The notes under the pieces: model-generated
Databases searched by the model: none
Seen by the model: the letters and a program-made list of their open reading frames with translations, nothing else
Told to the model about the DNA's origin: nothing
Program-made: the position numbers and the translations under genes
Shown here: piece by piece, positions 36,582 to 43,270 of the stretch
Position numbering within the stretch: the stretch's first letter is position 1
Layout: each line of letters opens with the position of its first letter
Assembly: GCA_021162785.1 (NCBI GenBank)
Contig: JAGGYA010000011.1
Location: forward strand, 1-43,270
From: Candidatus Calescibacteriota bacterium
GTDB taxonomy: Bacteria; CAIJMQ01; JAADFP01
Direction of reading: 5' to 3'
Length of the DNA stretch: 43,270 nt

Positions 36582-37814
36582 ATGGCCTCAGCAGTTATAA
36601 ATGTAGGTTCTGAGATTCTCACGGGTGACATTCAGAATACCAATTTTTCTTTTTTAGCCCAAAAACTTGAAGAGGAAGGTATTGAAGTAGGAGTTCAAAT
36701 TACCGTGGGTGATAGAGTCAAGGATATTAGCAAGTTTTTAAAAGATTTACTTAGAGATTACTGGATGGTGGTGATCACGGGAGGATTAGGCCCCACTGAG
36801 GATGATGTAACCAAGGAAGCTATTGCAGAGGCTACAGGATTACCTCTAATTCGCCATCGTGACGCTCTGAGAATCATACGGGAAAGATTAACTGAGAAAG
36901 GAAGAAAAATGCTCCCTTCCCAGGAAAAGATGGGAATGTTACCTAAGGGTTCAATCCCTATTCCTAACAGGGTAGGTCTTGCCCCAGGTATTTTCTTAGA
37001 GTGGGAAGGGAGGAAAATAATAGCTCTTCCAGGTGTCCCGGAAGAAATAATAGAAATGTGGAGGGAAGTGAGAAAATATTTGAGTAAAGAAAGAAATGTA
37101 TTTTATAGACATAGAGTTTTAAGAGTTTGGGGATTACCTGAGGCAGAAATAAACGAAAAACTTAAAGACCTCTTAATAAAATCTGATCCTAAAATTATAC
37201 TAACAACCACATCTTCAGGAGTGGATATCAGGATTAAAAGCAGGGGAGGTTCTCCTTCTATTGCGGAAAGTAAATTAGAAGAAGTAGAAGAGGAAGTGAA
37301 GAAAAGGTTGGGAGATTATGTTTATTCTGCAGATACTAATATGGAGAATGTTGTGGGCATGCTTTTAAAACTAAAAGGGAAAACTATAAGTGTGGCTGAG
37401 TCATGCACAGGAGGACTCGTATCTAAGAAATTGACTAATGTGCCGGGTAGTTCTGCGTATTTCATAGGAGGGATGGTAACTTATTCAAATCAATCCAAAA
37501 AAGAACTGTTGGGGGTAGCGGAGGAAACTCTACTTGAAAAAGGAGCAGTGAGTGAAGAGGTATGCAGTGAAATGGCAAAAAATGTCCGGAAAAAGTTTAA
37601 TTCTCACTTAGGTGCATCTGTAACAGGGATAGCTGGACCCACAGGTGGAACACCGCATAAGCCTGTAGGCTTGGTATTTACGGGTCTTTCAGATGGGAAT
37701 AAAGTGTGGGTAGAAAAACATATTTTTTCTGGGAATCGAGATCAGGTGAGAGAAAAGGCTTCCCAGGCGGTTTTGGATATGGTCCGGAGATATTTACTGG
37801 AGGTATTGAGATGA
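36582..37814 (+). CDS. cinA: CinA-family competence/damage-inducible protein (nicotinamide-nucleotide amidase)
   Basis: MASAVINVGSEILTGDIQNTNFSFLAQKL, TGGLGPTEDDVTKEAIA, VAESCTGGLVSKKLT, GIAGPTGGTPHKPVG. Tracked N-terminus (36489) reads through the tRNA and is rejected. Confidence 0.95.
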   Translation: MASAVINVGSEILTGDIQNTNFSFLAQKLEEEGIEVGVQITVGDRVKDISKFLKDLLRDYWMVVITGGLGPTEDDVTKEAIAEATGLPLIRHRDALRIIRERLTEKGRKMLPSQEKMGMLPKGSIPIPNRVGLAPGIFLEWEGRKIIALPGVPEEIIEMWREVRKYLSKERNVFYRHRVLRVWGLPEAEINEKLKDLLIKSDPKIILTTTSSGVDIRIKSRGGSPSIAESKLEEVEEEVKKRLGDYVYSADTNMENVVGMLLKLKGKTISVAESCTGGLVSKKLTNVPGSSAYFIGGMVTYSNQSKKELLGVAEETLLEKGAVSEEVCSEMAKNVRKKFNSHLGASVTGIAGPTGGTPHKPVGLVFTGLSDGNKVWVEKHIFSGNRDQVREKASQAVLDMVRRYLLEVLR

Positions 37815-38044
37815 AGAAAGAAATAGAGATTCCCTCCTTGGGAGAGGAGGTGAAAGAAGTGGAAATTTCTTTCTGGCTTAAAAAGATAGGGGATAAAGTA
37901 GAGGAAGGTGAGGATATTCTTGAAGTAATAACAGATAAAGCAGTCTTCCGAATTCAAGCTCCTGCTTCAGGCGTCCTTAAGGAGATTTACAAGAAGGACG
38001 GGGCTAAAGTGAGGGTGGGAGAAAAAGCGGGATTGATTGAGTGA
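37811..38044 (+). CDS. Stand-alone biotinyl/lipoyl-domain protein (77 aa)
   Basis: MKKEIEIPSLGEEVKEVEISFWLKKIGDKVEEGEDILEVITDKAVFRIQAPASGVLKEI; TDKA lipoyl-Lys motif; ATGA overlap with the cinA stop. Confidence 0.9.
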   Translation: MKKEIEIPSLGEEVKEVEISFWLKKIGDKVEEGEDILEVITDKAVFRIQAPASGVLKEIYKKDGAKVRVGEKAGLIE

Positions 38045-38050
38045 AGTTTG

Positions 38051-38080
38051 TTGAAAAAGACCATTTTTAAATGGGATAAT
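38051..38080 (+). promoter_or_regulatory. Sigma70-type promoter abutting the thpR ATG
   Basis: TTGAAA (38051-38056), 18-nt spacer, GATAAT (38075-38080); ATG begins 6 nt after the -10 box. Confidence 0.6.
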
Positions 38081-38085
38081 ATTTG

Positions 38086-38646
38086 ATGAGGTGTTTTATA
38101 GCTGTTCCCCTGAAAGAATGGGAGGAGCCGGTGGAGAAGGTGATAGAGTGTATTCGGAAAGGTATCTCGGGAATTAAATGGGTGGAGAAAGAGAATGTTC
38201 ATATCACCCTGAAATTTCTGGGAGAAACGGAAGAAGGGAAAAGAGAAAAAATATCTGATATCCTTCAAAAAATTTCTTCCCAATATTCATCCTTCCAGAT
38301 AAAAGTTACCAGTATTGGAGCTTTTCCTTCTTCCTCCCAGCCAAGGGTCATCTGGCTGGGAGTGGATGATGGAGGAGTGTTGAAAAGGATAGCAGAGGAA
38401 ATTGAAAATGCACTCATTCCCTTAGGGTGGGAAAAAGAAGGGAGAGAATTTCATCCCCATATTACTCTGGGAAGAGTTAAAAAGAAGGTAAATAAAGGAT
38501 GGTGGAAGGGAGTGATGAAGATGGAATTACCTAATTTTCCACCTTTAAAGGTGAGAGAACTCATTCTTTATCAATCCATTCTGGGTAAGGAAGGACCCAC
38601 CTATATTCCTCTAAATAAATTTTTATTGGGAGGGGAAAATGGATGA
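38086..38646 (+). CDS. thpR: RNA 2',3'-cyclic phosphodiesterase (LigT/ThpR)
   Basis: Two HxTx motifs: [11 protein letters not shown] and [12 protein letters not shown]. Confidence 0.93.
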   Translation: MRCFIAVPLKEWEEPVEKVIECIRKGISGIKWVEKENVHITLKFLGETEEGKREKISDILQKISSQYSSFQIKVTSIGAFPSSSQPRVIWLGVDDGGVLKRIAEEIENALIPLGWEKEGREFHPHITLGRVKKKVNKGWWKGVMKMELPNFPPLKVRELILYQSILGKEGPTYIPLNKFLLGGENG

Positions 38647-39649
38647 AAAATTGGACAGGAGAAAAGCCCTGGATTTAGCTCTGGAAAGAATTGAAAAAAC
38701 TTATGGTAAAGGGGCCATAATGAGGTTAGGAGAGGAAAGAGCACTTGTGCCTGTAGAAGTTATTCCCACTGGAGCACTCACCTTAGATATTGCTCTGGGT
38801 GTGGGGGGAGTGCCGAGAGGAAGAGTGGTGGAGATTTATGGCCCTGAAGCCTCGGGGAAAACCACACTTTCTCTTCATATAATTGCTAATGCTCAGAGAA
38901 TGGGTGGCCAGGCAGCTTTCATTGATGCAGAACATGCACTTGACCCTCGATATGCAAGAAATGTAGGAGTTAATCTGGAGGATCTTCTTGTGTCTCAACC
39001 CGATAGTGGAGAGCAGGCTCTGGAAATAGCAGAGACACTGGTGAGAAGTAATGCAGTAGATGTTATTGTTATAGATTCAGTGGCAGCACTTGTTCCCCGT
39101 GCAGAACTTGAAGGTGAGATGGGTGATGCTCATATGGGTCTCCAGGCAAGATTAATGTCTCAGGCTTTAAGGAAATTAGTGGCTGCTATAAGTAAAACTA
39201 AAACCTGTTGTATATTTATCAATCAAATAAGGGAAAAAATAGGAGTATTTTTTGGAAGTCCAGAAACTACAACGGGAGGGAGAGCACTGAAGTTTTACGC
39301 TTCGGTAAGGATGGATATACGAAGGTTAGGAAATATAACCGAAGGAGACAGTATTGTAGGGACAAGGAATAGAGTTAAAATAGTTAAAAATAAAGTAGCT
39401 CCTCCTTTTCGAGAAGCAGAATTTGAAATCTATTATAACGAAGGAATTTCCTATGAGGGTTCTGTCTTGGATGCTGGAGTAGAGGTGGGGGTAATAGAAA
39501 AGAGTGGAAGCTGGTATTCCTACAAAGGGACACGATTAGGACAGGGGCGGGATAATGCTCGGAAATTCCTTAAAGAAAATCCAGAATTGCTTCAAACACT
39601 GGAAAAGGAAATAAAAATAAAAGCGGGAATACTGGAGGAGAAAAAATGA
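38639..39649 (+). CDS. recA: Recombinase A
   Basis: [66 protein letters not shown]. Confidence 0.98.
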   Translation: MDEKLDRRKALDLALERIEKTYGKGAIMRLGEERALVPVEVIPTGALTLDIALGVGGVPRGRVVEIYGPEASGKTTLSLHIIANAQRMGGQAAFIDAEHALDPRYARNVGVNLEDLLVSQPDSGEQALEIAETLVRSNAVDVIVIDSVAALVPRAELEGEMGDAHMGLQARLMSQALRKLVAAISKTKTCCIFINQIREKIGVFFGSPETTTGGRALKFYASVRMDIRRLGNITEGDSIVGTRNRVKIVKNKVAPPFREAEFEIYYNEGISYEGSVLDAGVEVGVIEKSGSWYSYKGTRLGQGRDNARKFLKENPELLQTLEKEIKIKAGILEEKK

Positions 39650-40089
39650 AAGTGATATTGAGAGAAAATATCAGCAAGTTGGGAAGAATAGGAGATGTAG
39701 TGGATGTGAAGCCTGGATATGCAAGAAATTATCTTTTCCCTCGTGGTTTAGCTCTCCCTGCCACAGAGGGAAACTTGAAAAAAGTGGAAGAGGAAAAAAG
39801 AATACGGGAGAAAAAAGAGGAAAAAATTAAGGAAGAAGCAAGGAATTTAGCCCGCAAACTTCAGAAGAAGTCAATTACCATTCCTGTTCAGGTGGGAGAA
39901 GAAGAACAGTTGTTTGGATCTGTAACCGCGCAGGATATAGCAAATGCTTTAGTTCAAGAAGGATTTCCTATAGATAAAAAGCATGTAGTATTGGAAGAAC
40001 CTATAAAAGCCTTGGGAATTTATAATGTGGAGATAAAACTCCATCCAGAGGTAAGCACTACTATTCGTGTCTGGGTGGTTAAATCCTGA
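39646..40089 (+). CDS. rplI: 50S ribosomal protein L9
   Basis: [36 protein letters not shown]. Confidence 0.97.
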   Translation: MKVILRENISKLGRIGDVVDVKPGYARNYLFPRGLALPATEGNLKKVEEEKRIREKKEEKIKEEARNLARKLQKKSITIPVQVGEEEQLFGSVTAQDIANALVQEGFPIDKKHVVLEEPIKALGIYNVEIKLHPEVSTTIRVWVVKS

Positions 40090-40093
40090 TTTT

Positions 40094-41221
40094 ATGCTCA
40101 TCCCTATTCTTACTCAAAGGTCTCACCTTTCCAGGGTAAGGAGAGTTATTGTAAAAGTTGGCACAGGAGTAATCTCTTCCCCTACAGGCGGTCTTTCTAC
40201 ACCGATTATAAGGAGAATAGTTAAGAGTGCTTCTGAGCTTCTAAAAGAAGGGAAAGAAGTAATTATAGTGAGTTCGGGAGCAATTGGAGCAGGTTTCCCT
40301 GAGCTTGGCCTTAAAGAGAGACCAAAGATTCTACCTCTGGAACAAGCAGCATCCTCAATTGGGCAGATAAAATTGATATCTGAGTATGATCGTCTTTTTC
40401 GAAGATTTGGTCATAAATGTGCTCAAATTCTCCTTACCCGGGAGGATATAGAGGAAAGAGAAAGATTCCTTAATGCACGGAATACTTTTTTCTCACTGCT
40501 TAAGAGGAAAATTATTCCTATAGTCAATGAAAATGATTCTGTGGCAACAGATGAAATAAGATACGGAGATAACGATATCCTTGCTGCAATGGTGACCATA
40601 CTTGTGGAAGGGGATATCTTGATAATCCTAACCGATCGTAAAGGACTCCTGAAACCTCCCGTGGAGAAAAATGAAGTGATAAACGAGGTGAAGGAAATTA
40701 CTTCAGAAATTAAGAAAATGGCATCTTCTAAGGGTAAAGGGAGAGGAGGGATGGAGTCAAAGGTCACAGCAGCAGAGATATTGACACGAGTGGGGATACC
40801 TGTGATTGTTGCAGATGGGAGAGAGAAAGACATCATTACTAAGATATTGAAGGGTGAGGAGGTAGGAACATTTTTTGTCCCGAAAAGCAAAGAAATTACA
40901 GGCAGGAAATACTGGATAGCCTATCTCCGGAAGGTAAAGGGAAAGATTAAGGTAGATGAAGGAGCAAAAGAAGCAATACTTCTAAAGGGGAAGAGCCTCC
41001 TGCCCACCGGAATTGTGGGTGTGGAAGGAAAATTTTATCCTGGTGATACAGTGAGCGTGGTGGATTTGGAGGGGAAGGAAGTAGCGCGAGGCCTGGTAAA
41101 TTACTCTTGGGAAATGGTGGAGAAAATTATGGGTAAGAATACAAAGGAAATAAGAGAGATTTTAAGGGACCTTCCTTATGAAGAAGTCATTCATCGAGAT
41201 AATATGGTTTTGAGCAGGTGA
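40094..41221 (+). CDS. proB: Glutamate 5-kinase with PUA domain
   Basis: VIVKVGTGVIS, VSSGAIGAG, NENDSVATDEIRYGDND, C-terminal PUA. Alternative GTG start at 40067. Confidence 0.94.
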   Translation: MLIPILTQRSHLSRVRRVIVKVGTGVISSPTGGLSTPIIRRIVKSASELLKEGKEVIIVSSGAIGAGFPELGLKERPKILPLEQAASSIGQIKLISEYDRLFRRFGHKCAQILLTREDIEERERFLNARNTFFSLLKRKIIPIVNENDSVATDEIRYGDNDILAAMVTILVEGDILIILTDRKGLLKPPVEKNEVINEVKEITSEIKKMASSKGKGRGGMESKVTAAEILTRVGIPVIVADGREKDIITKILKGEEVGTFFVPKSKEITGRKYWIAYLRKVKGKIKVDEGAKEAILLKGKSLLPTGIVGVEGKFYPGDTVSVVDLEGKEVARGLVNYSWEMVEKIMGKNTKEIREILRDLPYEEVIHRDNMVLSR

Positions 41222-41234
41222 GAGGAGGTGGGAG

Positions 41235-42491
41235 ATGGATATTCGCCAGAAGATGATTGAATTGGCAAAAGAATGCAAAGAAGCTTCTTACACTTTACAA
41301 AAGGTGGGTGAGAAAGAAAAAAATAGTGCTTTAGAATTCATGAAGGAGGAGCTGGAAAAGAACACTGAAAGGATACTTGAAGAAAATGCAAAAGATGTGG
41401 AGAAGGCAAAAGAAAAGGGTTTATCCACTGCTTTAATCGACAGATTAAAACTCAATGAAAAGAGAATAAAAAGTATGATTAAGGGAATTGAAGATGTCAT
41501 AAAACTTCCTGATCCAGTAGGTGAAATTGTAAAAATGTGGCGTAGACCAAACGGATTACTTATAGGGAAGATGAGAGTTCCCATTGGAGTTATTGGAATA
41601 ATTTATGAAGCCCGTCCCAATGTTACCTCTGATGCTGCAGTGCTCTGTCTTAAAAGTGGTAATTGCGTGATTCTCAGAGGAGGCTCAGAAGCTTTCAATT
41701 CAAATTTTGCTATTGTAGACTGCCTTAAAAAGGGACTTGAAAAAGCAGGTTTACCTCCCTCCTGCATACAGTTTGTTCCTTTTACAGAAAGGGAAGCAGT
41801 GAGTGTTATGCTCAGACTTAATGAGTATATAGATCTCATAATACCCCGAGGTGGAGAAGGATTGATCCGAAAAGTAACCGAAGAGGCAACCATTCCAGTA
41901 ATAAAACATTACAAAGGAGTCTGTCATGTGTATGTAGATGAATTTGCAGATTTGGATATGGCATTGAAGATTGCCCTCAATGCTAAGATTCAAAGGCCGG
42001 GTGTATGTAATGCAATGGAGACACTTTTGGTGCATGAAAAAGTTGCAGAGAATTTTTTACCCCGACTAAAAGAAGAAATGGAAAAAGCTGGGGTGGAACT
42101 TAGAGGATGTGAGAGGACAAAGAAGATTCTTCCCGAGATAAAACCAGCCACTGAAGAGGACTGGTATACTGAATACTTAGATCTCATTCTCTCCATTAAA
42201 GTGGTGAAGGATTTGGAGGAAGCGATACACCATATCAATTTCTATGGTTCCCACCATTCAGATGCCATTGTAACCCGAGATTACCGAAACGGCTGGAGGT
42301 TTCTCAATGAGGTAGATTCAGCAGCAGTATATGTGAATGCCTCTACCCGATTCACTGACGGAGGAGAGTTTGGGATGGGTGCAGAGATAGGGATTTCCAC
42401 GGATAAACTCCATGCCCGTGGTCCAATGGCATTGGAAGAATTAACCACCACCAAGTTTATCATACTGGGTGATGGCCAGATAAGAGAGTAA
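41235..42491 (+). CDS. proA: Gamma-glutamyl phosphate reductase
   Basis: GVIGIIYEARPNVTSDAAVLCLKSGNCVILRGGSEA, RPGVCNAMETLLVH; SD gaggaggtgggag. Confidence 0.97.
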   Translation: MDIRQKMIELAKECKEASYTLQKVGEKEKNSALEFMKEELEKNTERILEENAKDVEKAKEKGLSTALIDRLKLNEKRIKSMIKGIEDVIKLPDPVGEIVKMWRRPNGLLIGKMRVPIGVIGIIYEARPNVTSDAAVLCLKSGNCVILRGGSEAFNSNFAIVDCLKKGLEKAGLPPSCIQFVPFTEREAVSVMLRLNEYIDLIIPRGGEGLIRKVTEEATIPVIKHYKGVCHVYVDEFADLDMALKIALNAKIQRPGVCNAMETLLVHEKVAENFLPRLKEEMEKAGVELRGCERTKKILPEIKPATEEDWYTEYLDLILSIKVVKDLEEAIHHINFYGSHHSDAIVTRDYRNGWRFLNEVDSAAVYVNASTRFTDGGEFGMGAEIGISTDKLHARGPMALEELTTTKFIILGDGQIRE

Positions 42492-43052
42492 TTCTATCCC
42501 AAAAATCGCCATAGAAAAATGAAAGAAGAAAGATTTTCTTTATAAATGCCCCAGATTTTAATCACAAAACATCTTGCATGCAGATGAGTTTCTCCTTTCT
42601 CTCTTTTAATCTCCTTTGTTTTTTCCTGCATCCTTTTGGACTAAGGATTTTTTCCCCAATTATATCAAGATTTTTAAGGCTTTGTTGCTTTCTATTGCAA
42701 TTTTTGGGGAGTACTTTCTAACCCCAGGACTTAAATTCGGAGATCCCTTTTTTAAAAAATATTTACCCCCACGATGTTCTATAACTTCTGTTTTTCCTTA
42801 AGTTCCAAATTTCTTAAGAATTTGAGAATAATCCTTCCCTTTCTGAATCTCTTCTCCCCACCAAAAATCATATGATAATGTTACTCCCCATCTTCTTATT
42901 TCCTCTATTTCCTGCCTCTCTCACATAGTTAAACTCAAGTTTGACACCCTGATCTCTGAAAAGGGTATGAATAAAGGGATTGGGAGATTAGGAGAGAGAT
43001 GTGTCATTACAGGAAAGGATTCGGGGAGGAAACTTTTATTTCCTTGCTTTTG

Positions 43053-43080
43053 GAAATTACTCTTGAGAATTTTTAGCGGA
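43053..43080 (-). repeat. Dispersed repeat copy B (inverted relative to 2221..2248)
   Basis: Reverse complement tccgctaaaaattctcaagagtaatttc, one mismatch to copy A; intergenic. Confidence 0.75.
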
Positions 43081-43214
43081 CACTTTGAAAGTTGAGTTAA
43101 ACTTATCAGACAAGAAAAATGGTTATTAAATAGATCTAATTTTTAGGAAATACGGCGAAATTTTTTAAAACTCATTTTCTTTTTTAAACATGTTTTAGGG
43201 TATAATATTTTGCA

Positions 43215-43270
43215 ATGATACGAAAAAATTTGATAAGGCATAATTTAAATTCTCTTTTAAGTGAATTAAA
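43215..43270 (+). CDS. Possible 3'-truncated CDS beginning MIRKNLIRHNLNSLLSEL
   Basis: ATG 8 nt after TATAAT (43201-43206), open to the window end; too short for a family call. Confidence 0.3.
   Translation, partial: MIRKNLIRHNLNSLLSEL

Noticed and set aside
40423-40890. 155-aa minus-strand ORF antisense to proB
   Set aside because: Low-complexity Ser/Ile-rich shadow ORF opposite a well-supported glutamate 5-kinase.
43225-43239. 15-mer aaaatttgataaggc shared with 36494-36508, both downstream of a TATAAT
   Set aside because: One 15-nt match is near chance expectation for an AT-rich 43-kb window, and the second copy falls within a plausible codon run (K-N-L-I-R).
1-43270. CRISPR arrays, rRNA genes, transposase or phage genes
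   Set aside because: No regularly spaced repeats, rRNA-like sequence or recognisable transposase/phage ORFs seen. XerC/D sits in a housekeeping context and was not treated as a mobile integrase.

Overview
The window is a dense, low-GC bacterial chromosomal segment of unassigned taxon. Most genes are on the + strand and in tightly overlapping operons. It contains:
(1) A 5'-truncated glycoside-hydrolase-like gene convergent with a sulfatase-superfamily gene.
(2) A housekeeping block: a 31-codon AURKAIP1/COX24 (mS38/bS22-like) ribosomal micro-gene missing from the ORF track, S41 peptidase, TsaD and LysA.
(3) A short glycan module: DUF3473-type deacetylase, GT4, epimerase, MraY/WecA-like transferase.
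(4) DAHP synthase, ComM, HDAC-like, HisB, HisA, TopA and XerC/D.
(5) A roughly 14 kb surface-glycan island made of two converging operons. The + operon has radical SAM/SPASM, SGNH hydrolase, 3x GT4, 2x GT39-like, GT2 and an HprK-like kinase. The - operon is purB, udg4, flippase, GT2 and a nucleotidyltransferase.
(6) tRNA-Thr(CGU), CinA, a stand-alone lipoyl domain, ThpR, RecA, RplI, ProB and ProA.
The most notable observations are: a lysA that is complete only with a non-canonical AUU start; the overlooked micro-ORF; a cinA start codon 4 nt after a tRNA 3' end; several -10 boxes abutting start codons (predicted leaderless mRNAs); a 27/28-nt inverted dispersed repeat in intergenic DNA near the two window ends; a sulfatase-family protein with Thr at the formylglycine position; and an HprK-like kinase and nucleotidyltransferase overlapping tail-to-tail inside the glycan island. 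I found no CRISPR array, rRNA or recognisable transposase gene. Family calls come from motif recognition only; no database search was run.
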